Assembly (NCBI RefSeq): GCF_019175385.1
Contig: NC_083347.1
Coordinates: 120,846,124 to 120,910,123 of the forward strand
Direction: 5' to 3'
Source of the DNA: Lycium barbarum
Lineage: Eukaryota > Streptophyta > Magnoliopsida > Solanales > Solanaceae
DNA length: 64,000 bases
Numbering within the stretch: the first letter of the stretch is position 1; each line of letters opens with the position of its first letter. Shown here one piece after another: positions 1-11,384 of the stretch. Position numbers and translations under genes: made by a program. The notes beneath the pieces are model-generated. The model was not told the origin of the DNA. It was given only the letters and a program-made list of their open reading frames with translations, and searched no databases.

Positions 1-7
1 GTTATAA

Positions 8-616
8 ATGATAATACCATTCATTGTAGATCGTAATTGGTATGATCGGAATACAATAGTAAACCTAAAGTTTATTTACAATAAAGATGGTTATCATATT
101 GAGACGATAAATGATTGGAAAATTGAATATCTCCAAGTTACCATGGGCAAGAAAGACATATGTGAAAAGTTACCCAAGCATGAGGGGATCACATGCCACA
201 ATAAACCAGAAGTTTATTGACATAAAATCTCATGCAATAGTAAACCTGAAGTTTACTAAAACAAATAGCACTCGTCATGGTAAACTTGAAGTTTACTAGT
301 ACAGATAATTTTATCAGTTGATATGACCGTTTTGGCCATCTTGATTTAAACTTGATGTGTTGATTATTCAGAATATATTGAAGAGCTAGAAGATTCTTCA
401 AGAATTTGTTTGTGTTGCTTGTTCTCATGATAAGTTGATTACACCAACTAATATTGGGATTGAATCCCCTAAATTTTAGAAAATATAAAAACTGAGTATG
501 GGCCCGTTCATCTGCGACGTGATGACTTAAATGGATGCATCGATGAGACGGTCACATGCGCATTTATTATCAACTGGCAGTTTGACATTTATGCAGTTGC
601 TTGCTCAAAATAATTG
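8..616 (+). pseudogene. Ty1/copia pol remnant: GAG-pre-integrase and start of integrase
   Basis: Decayed coding sequence of a Ty1/copia retrotransposon. An open stretch from base 8 reads NKDGYHIETINDWKIEYLQV, the style of the segment before copia GAG-pre-integrase. At about 323-440, across frameshifts, it reads DRFGHLDLNLM, then VCVACSHDKLITP, matching the H..H and C..C knuckle of that domain. Around 500-600 it gives a degenerate start of the integrase core. The frame LLKIIEL at 600-621 stops at the AGTTG target site. It resumes as KAQFSDYIIKNVYLDNAG at 11040, after the inserted element is removed. Many stops and shifts show it is dead. The lineage within copia was not settled. Confidence 0.8.
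55..300 (+). repeat. Short palindromic repeats inside the copia remnant
   Basis: Four near-copies of a palindromic unit of the form TAAACCTGAAGTTTA occur at about 59-78, 203-221, 238-257 and 280-298. In one frame they encode a repeated V/I-N-x-K-F peptide (for example IVNLKF). The unit appears to have amplified locally within the coding remnant. Confidence 0.6.
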
Positions 617-621
617 AGTTG

Positions 622-1278
622 CGATAAGATTTGATTTGGGATAAACACCAAATTAACAACGAAATGCGAAAAATTAAGATAGATAGAAATAAAGGGATGA
701 GAGGTAAAGAAAGGAGATGCGAAAAGAGGGATAGAAGCTAGACCCTCTTAATAATGAATCTATGGACAAACCTAGATATATCAAACCTAAATCCTTCCAA
801 TTGGATTCAATCAAGGAACCTAAGCTATTTGAAATCCAATCAAGAGTTACAAACTTGAAACCCACAAATAAGCAACTCTCATATGAATATCAATGGAAAA
901 TGGTTCATAAGCCAACAGTGGAATCACACTCCATCAACTAAGTCTAAACGAAGGATACTAAGCGAAACAAACTATGATACTAAAATCAATTCTCAATTTA
1001 TCATAATTCATAAACTAAGTAATGAAATAAACTAAGGCTAGTATTTATACTACTAGGCTAAAGAAGACTAGACCAACTATTACAAAAATACCTTAATGAA
1101 GTAAGGGCCTTGTTTGGTAGTCTTCTTTAAGGATAATGACTTGAATTGCAAAAATAGCCCTCTTGCATAGCTAGCCACCATCATGTCGCATCTTCTTATC
1201 TTCGCTCCACACGACCAAGCAATCATCCATACATCATATGATCAATTTGACCCATGTGTACTCCTTGGGATCGTATCA
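622..1278 (-). repeat. LTR 1 (3' LTR of the LARD-like element)
   Basis: 657 bp, ending GATCGTATCA. It is preceded by AGTTG and followed by a tract that is purine-rich on the minus strand. It is nearly collinear with 5462-6118 and 10379-11034. In the first ~140 bp I count about nine differences from LTR 2. Confidence 0.85.
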
Positions 1279-1291
1279 TCCTCCCCTTTTT
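1279..1291 (-). other. Polypurine tract
   Basis: On the minus strand this reads AAAAAGGGGAGGA, directly upstream of the 3' LTR, where plus-strand DNA synthesis of an LTR element is primed. The same tract is present at 6119-6131 next to LTR 2. Confidence 0.75.
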
Positions 1292-1512
1292 CAAAAGGAT
1301 TCATCCCCGAATCCGTACCTTGCAAAATGTAGAAGAGAATGAGTACATACCCTCTCACAAAACAAACAAGGTAATCATTATAAGAAAAATGATAATACCT
1401 AAAGTATACATAGCATGCAACCAACACACTAAATGGCTCACTCTTATGATATAACCAAGCATCATATGGATCTCAAAAAAACATGTATCCAAATAATGCC
1501 AAAGACACTTGG

Positions 1513-2001
1513 CTAGTCAATTGAACAAAAGGGTAAATCAAAGGAACCAATGCACCTAGGAAAACAATCATGCAAGTTCTCATTGGCCCTAACAATCAAA
1601 AGGCACATATCTCCCCATAAGTCCAGAAGCAAGTGAAATCCCTCATGGCTAAGTGCAATATCACAAATAAGTCCCTCCCAAGTCAAAGGTCTAACCATCA
1701 CACTAGCCCACCTCAATAAAAGACTCACTACCAAGTCAACACCGGGGTCAAATACAAAGGTATCACCCACACTATTTTGCTCACATTCCCCATGCAAGCC
1801 CAATATGAAATCAAGTATTAACATTATAAAACAATCACACGAATGGATAGAAGCGCTACTACTATACTCATCACATAAAGAAGTTACCTCCACGGGTTTA
1901 GAAAGCCTAAGAATAAGCATGAGCCACGAATACATACCATCCTTGAAGGAAGTACAAGATGTGACTTCATACCCAAGTGTAGTCCAATGAGATCTCCTCA
2001 A
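1513..2001 (-). pseudogene. Downstream open region of the LARD-like element, unit 1
   Basis: A 162-residue open frame on the minus strand near the 3' end of the internal region. It is hydrophobic in the middle (motifs SLCDEYSSSASIHSCDCF and FVFDPGVDLVV). The homologous unit 2 frame at about 6371-6826 keeps the same residues but has a stop after SHEGFH. I recognise no domain. The two copies share sequence because of the tandem duplication, so conservation between them says little about function. It could be the C-terminal part of one long polyprotein now split by stops; the open pieces at 2055-2276 and 2308-2541 would lie just upstream of it. Confidence 0.45.
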
Positions 2002-2586
2002 ATGGTCTTCATTTTAAAGACTTCTCTTTTGATAAAACTTCATAAGCAAGTTAGTCAAATAGTCAAGTTCATCAAGCGAGTCAAATAATCAAGTTCATCA
2101 AGCAAAAGAGTTTTACCCTTATGCTCATTCAACTTATGCCAAGCTAAGAGTAGCATCTCCTCACCCCTTAGGATAGAAAATCTAGCATAGTCCTTCCAAT
2201 ATGTAATCTCCGTTTCTTTCACATTGCTCCCCTTCTTAAGAAAGCATTCTTCATTTTCGGAAGAATTTTCAAACACGATGTTGGTCCATCAAATGGGTCA
2301 CAAACCCTCAAGAAGGACTTCTCGTCATCGGGGACGTTGTCGAGAACTCTATCCGCCCCGCGATTATCATCAAAACCAAGTTCACCATCATCCCATAATG
2401 GATTACAAACACATTATAGCCTCTAAAGGTGGCTACATGTTCAACATTGTAATACAATCCACTAGGCATATCACTTTCACTAGTCATGTTATCATAGAAT
2501 ATGACATTATCTTTTAAGAGAGAAGAATCTATGAACAACAAAGAGTCAAAGCATGCAATTCCACTCTCATAAAGAAAAAGGTTATT

Positions 2587-4261
2587 TTACAAAACATTTT
2601 CATGCACACGACTAGATAAATGATCAATTATACCAACATCATCACTAAATTGAGGTTCATTAAGCACATCACAAGGTTCCTCAACTAGTGGACTACCATA
2701 GCAATCAAATTTATCAACACAAGTATCTACACTAGTTGGATGCAAATCGATCTTGCAAGAAGAATCAACTCGGTCATCGCTAGGATCAACTAGCGGGTAA
2801 GCTATCATATCACATGGCAATGTACTATCATGCAAATCACAAGGGTCAACACGAGGTGGACACAAATTCATCTCACAAGAAGAATTAAGATAGTCATCAA
2901 TAGGATCGGTTAGTGTGGGATCATCCATATTAACTACATTGTCAATCATCATTGAAGATTCAATATAAGCTCAATTAAGGACAGACCATCATTCACACTC
3001 ACTTTAAGAACATGGTCACTCACATCACTTGGAGTATTAATATTAGCTATTTTACCTTGAAGTTTGCACACAACATCCTCTTTACCATGGTTTTCAATTT
3101 TGGAGCCCATTTTCTCCTTCGAGAAGCCTTCAACTACCTCATGAATTTTCAAAGTTTGAGGTTCATTATTTGGTTTGCTTCCAAGAATACTTGCACTATC
3201 ATTAGGATAACTAAAGAAGAAAGAAAAGCTACAAGAGTTAGAATGGGGTTGTGACAACTCCCTCAAATCACTCCTCACATCCTCTCCTTTTTCCACTCCA
3301 GAGTTATCACTTTTCACTCCCTTATTCCTTTCAATATTTTCTCTCTCAATTTCATCGGAGTTGGGACAGTGCCAAGTACTCCTTTAGAAGGGTTAGGGAA
3401 ACCCTCCACTTTATTCTTCTCTTTCGCTTCACAAGGGTTGGGTTTCTTTTCCCTCATTTGTTCGTTCTTGAGTAATTGTTCTTTCAATAGGAGTACTTGC
3501 TCTATCAACACTTTGAGACATTCACTTGTGCTTGTGTCTCCTTTAGGGTCATTTCTCACTTGAGACCTTGCATTTCTCCTACTTCCATCACCTATCAATA
3601 CTTCTCTCCTACTTCGTTCCACATCATAACCATATTGAGAACATGGCCCATTCGTATTAGGATAAGAAAAATGACTGATTCTATTTCGTGAAGTAGGAAA
3701 TGTGTTCTCTTTTCTTCTTCTAGGTCAACTTCGACTTTGTCCAACACACACACTTATACCATTTTGCTTGGAATAGGAAGTATCCCAATTCAATGTACGC
3801 GAATATCTACTAAAAGATTCCTCACAAGAATCATGTTCAAATTCACTATCTTCACGAGCATATTCACCACAAAGTGCATAGCCATAAGGTTCATGTTCAT
3901 AACAACTTCCTAATTCATGCAAATCTTCACCAATTGATTCATAACGTATGTGTGAGGAAGGAATATACCTCAAGTTGCCTCCATATCCATGGTGTGTAGG
4001 TTGAGAATCGTCATCGCCTTCATCTTCACCATAGGATTCTTCATAAAACTCTTCTACTCATTCGTTATCTTCATAAGCCCTATGAGATCCACTCATCTCA
4101 TATTCACCTCCGGAGTAGTATTCTTCACCACTACATCGACCATGGTCATAAGTCACATCATCTCCCCCATAGCCTCCTTTACTATCGTAGTCATACCCTC
4201 CATTGTTAGAGGCATAACTCTCCAACTCATCATCACAAACATCCGAGTTTATTGATGACAT
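2587..4261 (-). pseudogene. Gag-like/unknown ORF of the LARD-like element, unit 1 (broken)
   Basis: Broken copy of the ORF at 7344-8993. The start ATG at 4259-4261 opens MSSINSDVCDDELESY. After about 67 codons there is a TGA stop that unit 2 shares, so it predates the duplication. Reading continues as EEFYEESYGEDEGDDDS, then RYIPSSHIRYESIGEDLHEL. A second stop at 3725-3727 (CGA to TGA compared with unit 2) and later indels split the rest into pieces at 3314-3622, 2949-3317 and 2587-2952. This copy has a 20-30 bp insertion near 4190-4210 and lacks the segment found at 7770-7805. No function is assigned. Confidence 0.6.
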
Positions 4262-4839
4262 GATTCCTTGTATCTCCTCTCCTAATGACTTCCCTTTTTG
4301 TACCTACAAAATGAGCAAACAAGATTAGTAGTAAAGTTCCTCACATCCATCATATTTGCACTCACCTTACCCCACTCAAGTGTCCTTCCAAACTTGGCCA
4401 CGAACCACGCATCCAAATCAATTCACAAGGTTGCAATATTTTTGGAAGAATAGATTCTTGTTAATTGAAAGATGGACGGCTCGATTAAACTAAAGGACAT
4501 GAGCCAAAGAAGTTTCAACGAGTTAAAATGAGAAAAGCTTGAAAAAGAATTAGCAAAAAAAGAAATAGGACTCAAGAACTAATCAACAACTAAGTAAGGT
4601 CAATTACTAGTTTTAATTAGCTTGGAAGATCAAGAAAGGATGAACAATTACCTAACGAAACACAGAACCGAAAATGAAGTGAAATCGGGTTGAAGAACAA
4701 ACTTGCAATGCAATTTCGGGTAAATGAAGGTACAAATAGAGGTTGCGGCTTTGCATACAGGTTGTTTATGGCATGTTATATGATCCTGCAAAGGGCTGTT
4801 GCGGGCCCACAAGCATAAGCTTAAAATGCATTTGAGGAG

Positions 4840-5075
4840 TGCACTTTACGGTCCATATTTTGTGACCGTAAAATCAGCAACAATAGACAACTTTTTTGGG
4901 TCAATTTGACGGTCAAGATTGATGGGCAGTCTTTGAGCTATGGTACGTACAAGCAGAAGAATAAAATGCATTTGAGGATTACATTTTACGGTCCGTATTT
5001 TGTGACCGTAAAACCATCACAGTGAGCTCAAATTTTGGAACCAATTTACGCCCCAATTTACGGTCCGTAAATTGC
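4840..5075. repeat. TTTACGGTCCGTA palindromic motifs in the leader, unit 1
   Basis: Three stem-like motifs of the type TTTACGGTCCGTA...ACCGTAAAA occur at about 4846-4874, 4985-5014 and 5058-5075, in the leader between LTR and ORF. The equivalent set is at about 9576-9800. Each can pair with itself. Confidence 0.6.
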
Positions 5076-5444
5076 CTTTATAAAAATCCTTTAGTGATGA
5101 CGTATTGTATTTCGTACCTCGATTTTTGGGCTTGATTTTTCTGAATATTCCTTGTATTTGAGGTACCTTGGGCCCACTATATCATATGTTTTGCTAAATT
5201 TGGCCAAACAAATACTTTTTTAGTTTTTGTACTTGAAATTTTGGATCAAAAAGCTTTTTTGGTCATCTTCTTCCTTATGAATTTATGAAGAAGCACAAAA
5301 ACACTATGAAAATTCAAATTATCAACTCCTTCAATTGATCCCAAATTTCGGATCTAGCCTCCCCTCAACCTAAAGAACAAAGCCCACTCCAAATTGAGAC
5401 CAATTGAAGACCCATTTGCTTGTTCTTCCAGTTCTTCAAAAGCT

Positions 5445-5461
5445 TCAAAATAATTGAGTTG
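5445..5461. other. Junction of the internal tandem duplication
   Basis: TCAAA at 5445-5449 is the breakpoint. To its left the sequence matches the internal region at 10131-10146; to its right it matches the outer 5' host flank (605-621), including the AGTTG target site. The microhomology TCAAA is present at both parent sites (605-609 and 10142-10146). Strand-independent structural feature. Confidence 0.8.
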
Positions 5462-6118
5462 CGATAAGATTTGATTTGGGATAAACACCAGATTAACAAC
5501 GAAATGTGGAAAATTAAGATAAATAGAAATAAAAGGATGAGAGTTAAAGAAAGGAGATGAGAAAAGAGGGATAGAAGCTAGACCATCTTGATAATGAATC
5601 TATGGACAAACCTAGATATATTAAACCTATACCCTTCCAATTGGATTCAATCAAGGAACCTAAGATATTTGAAATCCAATCAAAAGTTACAAACTTGAAA
5701 TCCACAAATAAGTAACGCTCATATGAATATCAATGGAAAATGGTTCATAAGCCAACAATGGAATCACACTCGATCAACTAAGTCTAAATAAGGCTAGTAA
5801 GCCAAACAAACTATGATACTAAAATCAACTCTCAATTCATCATAATTCATAAACTAAGTAATGAAATAAACTAAGGTTAGTATTTATACTACTAGGCTAA
5901 AGAAGACTAAACCAACTATTACAAAAATACCCTTAATGAAGCAAGGTCCTTGTTTGGTAGTCTTTTTTAAGGATAATGGCTTGAATTGCGAAAATAGCCC
6001 TCTTGCATAGCTAGCCATCATCGTGTCCCATCTTCTTATCTTCGCTCCACACGACCAAGCAATCATACATACGTCATATGCTCAACTTGACCCATGTATG
6101 CTCCATGGGATCGTATCA
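5462..6118 (-). repeat. LTR 2 (internal LTR of the duplicated element)
   Basis: 657 bp copy of LTR 1. It carries the same mutated first base (CGATA instead of TGATA) and is preceded by the same host flank and AGTTG, so it is a duplicate of LTR 1 rather than an independent insertion. Confidence 0.85.
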
Positions 6119-6370
6119 TCCTCCCCTTTTTCAAAAAGATTCGTCCTCGAATTTGTACCTTGCAAAATGTAGAAGAGAATAAGTGCATACCCTCTTACAA
6201 AACAAACAAGGTAATCATCATAAGGCAAATGATAATACCTAAAGTAAGCAGAGCATGCAACCAACACACTAAATGGCTCACTCTTATGATATAACCAAGC
6301 ATCATATGGATCTCAAAATAACATGTATCCAAATAATGCCAAAGACACTTGGCTAGTCGATAGAACAAAG

Positions 6371-6826
6371 GGGTAAATCAAATGAACCAATGCACCCAGG
6401 AAAACAATCATGCAAGTTCTCATTGGCCCTAACAATCAAAAGGCACATATCTCCCCTTAAGTCTAGAAGCTAGTGAAATCCCTCATGGCTAAGTGTAATA
6501 TCACAAATAAGTCCTACCAAAGTCAAAGGTCTAACCATCACACTAGCCCACCTCAATAAAGGACTCACTACCAAGTCAACATCAGGGTCAAATACAAAGG
6601 TATCACCCACACTATTTTGCTCACATTCCCTATGCAAACCCAATATGAAATCAAGTATTAACACTAGAAAACAATCACACGAATGGATAGAAGTGCTACT
6701 ACTATACTCATCACATAAAGAAGTTACCTCCATGGCTTTAGAACGCCCAAGAATAAGCATGAGCCACAAATACATACCGTCCTTGAAGGAAGTACAAGAT
6801 GTGACTTCATACCCAAGTGTAGTCCA
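6371..6826 (-). pseudogene. Downstream open region of the LARD-like element, unit 2
   Basis: Counterpart of 1513-2001. The part from 6470 to 6775 is open (starts MYLWLMLILGRSKAMEV). A stop follows SHEGFH and the rest (LLDLRGDMCLLIVRANENLHDCF) continues in frame. The neighbouring open pieces 6854-7126 (LLLAWHKFNEHKGKTLSL) and 7123-7422 lie between it and the main ORF. They probably once belonged to the same translation product or to a long 3' region. No known domain was recognised. Confidence 0.4.
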
Positions 6827-7343
6827 AAGAGGTCTCCTGAAATGGTCTTCGTCTTAAAGACTCCTCTTTTGATAAAACTTCCTAAGCAAGTTAGTCAAAT
6901 AATCAAGTTCATCAAGCGAGAGAGTTTTACCCTTATGCTCATTAAACTTATGCCAAGCTAAGAGTAGCATCTCCTCACCCCTTAGGTTAGAAAATCTAGC
7001 ACAGTCTTTCCAACATGTAATCTCCGTTTCTTTCACATTGCTCCCCTTCTTAAGAAAGCATTCTTCATTTTGGGAAGAATTTTTCAAATACGATGTTGGT
7101 CCATCAAGTGGGTCACAAACCCTCAAGAAGGACTTCTCGTCATCGAGGACGCTGTCGAGAACTCCATCCGCCTCGCGCTTGTCATCGAAACCAAGATCAT
7201 CATCATCCCATAGTAGATTACAAACACATTATAGCCTCCAAAGGTGGCTACATGCTCAACATTGCAATACAATCCACTATGCATATCACCTTCACTGGTT
7301 ATGTCATCATCGAATAGGACATTACCTTTTAAGAGAGAAGAAT

Positions 7344-8993
7344 CTATGAACAACGAAGAGTCAAAACATGCAATTCCACTCTCATAAAGACAAAGGTTAT
7401 TTTCCAAAACATTTTCATGCACAATAAATGATCAATTATACTAACATCATCACTAAATTGAGGGTCATAAAACACATCACAGGGTTCCTCAATTAGTGGA
7501 CTACTATAGAAATCAAATTGATCAATACAAGTATCCACACTAGTTGGACGCAAATTGATCTTGCAAGAAGAATCAACTCGATCATCGCTAGGATCAACTG
7601 GCCGGTAAGCTATCATGTCACATGGCAATGTATTATCATGCAAATAACAAGGGTCAACACTAGGTGGACATAAATCGATCTCACAAGAAGAATTAAGATG
7701 GTCTTTAATAGGATCAACTAGTGTGGGATGTCCCATATTAACTACATTATCAATCATCATTGAAGATTCACTAGGCTCAACATAAGGTAAAGACTCATTA
7801 AGCTCAATTAAGGACTCGCACACAACATAGTCTTTACCATGGTTTTCAATTTTGGAGCCAATTTTCTCCTTCGAGGCGCCTTCAACTACCTCATGAATTT
7901 TCAAAGTTTGAGGTTCATCATTTGGTTTGCTTCCCAGAATACTTGCACCATCATTAGGATAACTAGAAAAGAAAGAAAAGTTACAAGAGTTAGAATAGGG
8001 TTGTGACAACTCCCTCAAATCACTCCTCACATCCTCTACTTTTTCCACTCTAGAGTTGTCACTTTTCACTCCCTTATTCCTCTCAATATTTTCTCTCTCA
8101 ATTTCATCGGAGTTGGGACAAGTGCCAAGTACTCTTTTAGAAGTGTTAAGGAAACCCTCCACTTTAATTTTCTCTTTCGCTTCACAGGGGTTGGCTTTCT
8201 TTTCCCTCATTTGTTCGTTCTTGAGTAATTGTTCTTTCAATAGGAGTACTTGCTCTATCAACACTTTGAGACATTCACTTGTGCTTGTGTCTCCTTTAGG
8301 GTCATTTCTCACTTGAGACTTTGCATTTATCCTACTTCCATCACCTATCAATACTTCTCTCCTACTTCCTTCTACATCATAACTATATTGAGAACATGAC
8401 CCATTCGTATTAGGATAAGAAACATGATTGATTTTATTTCGTGAAGTAGGAAATATGTTCTCTTTTCTTCTTCTAGATCGACTTCGACTTTGTCCAACCC
8501 ACACACTTATACCATTTTGCTTGGAATAGGAAATATCATAATTCAATGTACGAGAATATCTACTAGAAGATTCCTCACAAGGGTCATGTTCAAATTCACT
8601 ATCTTCACGAGCATATTCACCACAAAGCGCATAGCCATAAGGTTCATGTTCATCACAACTTCCAAATTCATGGAAGTCTTCACCAATTGGTTCATAACGT
8701 ATGTGTGAGGAAGGAATATACCTCAAGTTTCCTCCATATTCATGGTGTGTAGGATGAGAATCATCATCGCCTTCATCTTTACCGTAGAATTCTTCATAGA
8801 ACTCTTTTACTCATTTGTCATCTTCATAATCCCTATAAGATCCACTCGTCTGATATTCACCTCCGGAGTAGTACTCTTCACCATTACATAGACCATGGTA
8901 ATAAGTCACATCATCTCCCCCATGGCGTCCTTTACTATCGTAGTCATAACTCTCTAACTCATCGTCACAAACATCCGAGGCTATTGATGACAT
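7344..8993 (-). pseudogene. Gag-like/unknown ORF of the LARD-like element, unit 2 (one internal stop, otherwise open)
   Basis: About 550 codons from ATG 8991-8993 to 7344, interrupted only by a TGA at about 8811-8813 that unit 1 shares. From 8726 down it is open for 460 residues. The product would be acidic and serine-rich: an N-terminal D/E/Y/G-rich stretch (MSSIASDVCDDELESY), a middle segment with a basic patch (RSRSRRRKENIF) and a possible coiled coil (KVLIEQVLLLKEQLLKNEQM), then an acidic C-terminal half with repeated D-P-x-D and V-D-P motifs. It has no zinc knuckle, protease or polymerase motif. Its place after the primer site fits a gag-like protein of a non-autonomous element, but this is inference from position. 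Family not recognised. Confidence 0.55.
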
Positions 8994-9575
8994 GATTCCT
9001 TGTATCTCCTCTCCTTATGACTTCCCTTCTTGTACCTACAAAATGAGCAAACAAGATTAGTAGTAAAGTTCCTCACATCCCTCGTATTTGCACTCACTTT
9101 ACCCCACTCAAGTGTCCTTCCAAACTTGGCCACGAACCACGCATCCAAATCAATTCACAAGATTGCAATATTTTTGGAAGAATAGATTCTTGTTAATTGA
9201 AAGATGGACGACTCGATTAAACTAAAGGACTTGAGCCAAAGAAGTTTCAATGAGTTAAAACAAGAAAAGCTTGAAAAAGAATTAGCACAAAAAGAAATGG
9301 GACTCAAGAACTAATCAACAACTAAGTAAGGTCAATTACTAATTTTAATTAGCTTTGAAGATCAAGAAAGGATGAACAAATACCTAACGAAACGTAGAAC
9401 TGAAAATGAAGTGAAATCGTGTTGAAGAATAAACTTGCAATGCCATTTCGGGCATGTGCAGGTAGAAATAGAGGTTGAGGCTTTGCATACAGGTTGTTTA
9501 TGGCATGTTATATGATCCTGCAAAGGGATGTTGCGGGACCACAAGCGTAAGCATAAAATGCATTTGAGGAGTGCA

Positions 9576-9800
9576 CTTTACGGTCCATATTTTGTGACCG
9601 TAAAATCAGCAACAATAGACAACTTTTTTGGGTCAATTTGATGGTCAAGATTGACGGGCCGTCTTTGAGCTATGGTCTGTACAAGCAGAAGCATAAAATG
9701 CATTTGAGGATTACATTTTACGGTCCGTATTTTGTGATCGTAAAACCATAATAGTGAGCTCGAATTTTGGAACCAATTTACGCCCCAATTTACGGTTCGT
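9576..9800. repeat. TTTACGGTCCGTA palindromic motifs in the leader, unit 2
   Basis: Counterpart of 4840-5075: self-complementary TACGGTCCGTA-type motifs at about 9576-9604, 9716-9745 and 9788-9803. Some are degraded compared with unit 1. Confidence 0.6.
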
Positions 9801-10360
9801 AAATTGCCTTTATAAAAATCCTTTAGTGATGACGTATTGTATTTCGTACCTCGATTTTTGGGCTTGATTTTTCTGAATATTCCTTGTATTTGAGGTATCT
9901 TGGGCCCACTATATCATATGTTTTGCTAAATTTGGCCAAACAAATACTTTTTTAGTTTTTGTACTTGAAATTTTGGATCAAAAAGCTTCTTTGGTCATCT
10001 TCTTCCTTATGAATTTATGAAGAAGCACAAAAACACTATGAAAATTCAAATTATCAACTCCTTAACCTAAAGAACAAAGCCCACTCCAAATTCAGACCAA
10101 TTGAAGACTCATTTGCTTGTTCTTCAAGATCTTCAAAAGCTTCAAACTCAACAATGGTGAATGACCCAAAATACCTACAAATGCTCCAAAACTTTATATC
10201 TAAGTAGATTTAATATCAAGAAACTCAAATCTACACTCAATTTTGCACAAATCCAACAACAAACCAAATTTTCAGATTTTTTGGGAATTTTCAGATTTGT
10301 TTTTTGAATTTTCGAAATAAGATGAACCTAGGATTGAGGATTGTAGAAAACCACTCTAGT

Positions 10361-10376
10361 TTAAGCTCTGATACTA
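10361..10376 (-). other. Primer binding site (initiator-Met tRNA type)
   Basis: On the minus strand TAGTATCAGAGCT begins two bases after the end of the right LTR. Plant LTR elements usually have TGGTATCAGAGC here, complementary to the 3' end of initiator methionine tRNA; one base differs. It is present only once, because the tandem duplication did not include it. Confidence 0.8.
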
Positions 10377-10378
10377 AA

Positions 10379-11034
10379 TGATATGATTCGACTTTGGATA
10401 AACATCAAATCAATAACGAAACGCGAAAAATTAAGATAGATAGAAATAAATGGATGAGAATTGAAGAAAGGGATGAGAAAAGAGGGATAGAAGATAGACA
10501 CTCTTGATAATGAATCTATGGACAAACCTAAATATATCAAGCCTTGACTCTTTCAATTGGATTCAATCCAAGAACTTGAGCTATTTGAAATCCAATCAAG
10601 AGTTACAAACTTGAAATCCACAAATAAGCAACTCTCATATGAATATCAATGGAAAATGGTTCATAAGCCAATAATGGAATCACACTCCATCAACTAAGTC
10701 TAAACTAAGGCTAGTGAGCCAAACAAACTATGATACTAATATCAACTCTCAATTCGTCATAATTCATAAACTAAGTAATGCAATAAACTAAGTCTAGTAT
10801 TTACACTACTAGTCTAAAAAAGACTAGACTAACTATTACAAAAATCCCTTAATGAAGTACGGGCCTTGTTTGGTAGTCTTCTTTAAGGATAATGGCTTGA
10901 ATTGTGAAAATATCCCTCTTGCATAGCTAGTCACCATCGTGTCCCATCTTCTTATCTTTGCTCCACATGACCAAGCAATCATCCATACGTCATATGCTCG
11001 ATTTGACCCATGTGTGCTCCTCGGGATCGTATCA
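10379..11034 (-). repeat. LTR 3 (5' LTR of the LARD-like element)
   Basis: 656 bp, begins TGATATGATTCG and ends GATCGTATCA, immediately followed by AGTTG. It is more different from LTRs 1 and 2 than they are from each other at the start of the LTR, as expected if LTR 2 was copied from LTR 1. Confidence 0.85.
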
Positions 11035-11039
11035 AGTTG

Positions 11040-11165
11040 AAAGCACAATTTTCAGATTATATAATAAAGAATGTTTATCTTGATAATGCTGGTTTATATT
11101 CGAGCTAGTTTTGCGTTGAATGCCTCCGTTAAATAGCTAAACCATTGCTTATGATAACAACGCTT
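11040..11165 (+). pseudogene. Ty1/copia integrase core remnant
   Basis: Continuation of the remnant at 8-616. It reads KAQFSDYIIKNVYLDNAG, where LDNAG is the catalytic Asp motif of copia integrase (normally LDNAGEF). After a frameshift it reads IAKPLLMITTLYV, the segment usually found some 50 residues later. The next insertion starts here. Confidence 0.75.
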
Positions 11166-11173
11166 TATGTTGT

Positions 11174-11262
11174 GAGGACCCACAGCAGGTGTTAACACAT
11201 ACATGCAACTGTGAACCCTTGTGCCAGCCCCTTGCGACTGGACACCATGACTTGTCATGACA
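11174..11262 (+). repeat. Left 89 bp arm of the foldback element
   Basis: Exact reverse complement of 11670-11758. Also a direct repeat of 11592-11680 with about three mismatches. Confidence 0.85.
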
Positions 11263-11384
11263 TACTCAGGTATTGTAGCAGTGAAATCACAACAGTTCGC
11301 TGCGTGCTGCAGCACTTCGAACCCGTGACCTCAGGCCTTTTGTTCTCCCGAAGGAAACGACTTTCACCAATTGAGCTGCAGCTC
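11263..11384 (-). other. tRNA-like SINE head, minus strand
   Basis: Reading leftwards from GAGCTGCAGCTC, the strand shows an A-box-like CAGCTCAATTGGTG and a B box GGGTTCGAAG (11315-11324). The spacing is that of a tRNA-derived RNA polymerase III promoter. It continues into the left arm, which acts as the tail of this unit. It is not a functional tRNA: the body does not close into a cloverleaf. Confidence 0.6.

Larger units (their letters stand above)
622..11034 (-). mobile_element. Non-autonomous LTR retrotransposon (LARD-like) with internal tandem duplication
   Basis: The arrangement is LTR-internal-LTR-internal-LTR, flanked by the 5 bp target duplication AGTTG (617-621 and 11035-11039). 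The ends are TGATA...TATCA; the first base is mutated to C in the two left LTRs. An initiator-Met-type primer binding site lies next to the right LTR and a polypurine tract next to the left one, so the element reads on the minus strand. The internal region has a gag-like or unknown ORF but no protease, RT, RNase H or integrase, so it must have moved with enzymes from another element. It sits inside a copia integrase gene. About 4.8 kb (605-5444) was tandemly duplicated after insertion, as shown by a copy of the host flank between the two units at 5445-5461. Confidence 0.85.

Noticed and set aside
5462..6118. Middle LTR as a separate solo LTR insertion
   Set aside because: It is preceded by a copy of the outer host flank and shares the mutated first base with LTR 1, which fits duplication, not insertion.
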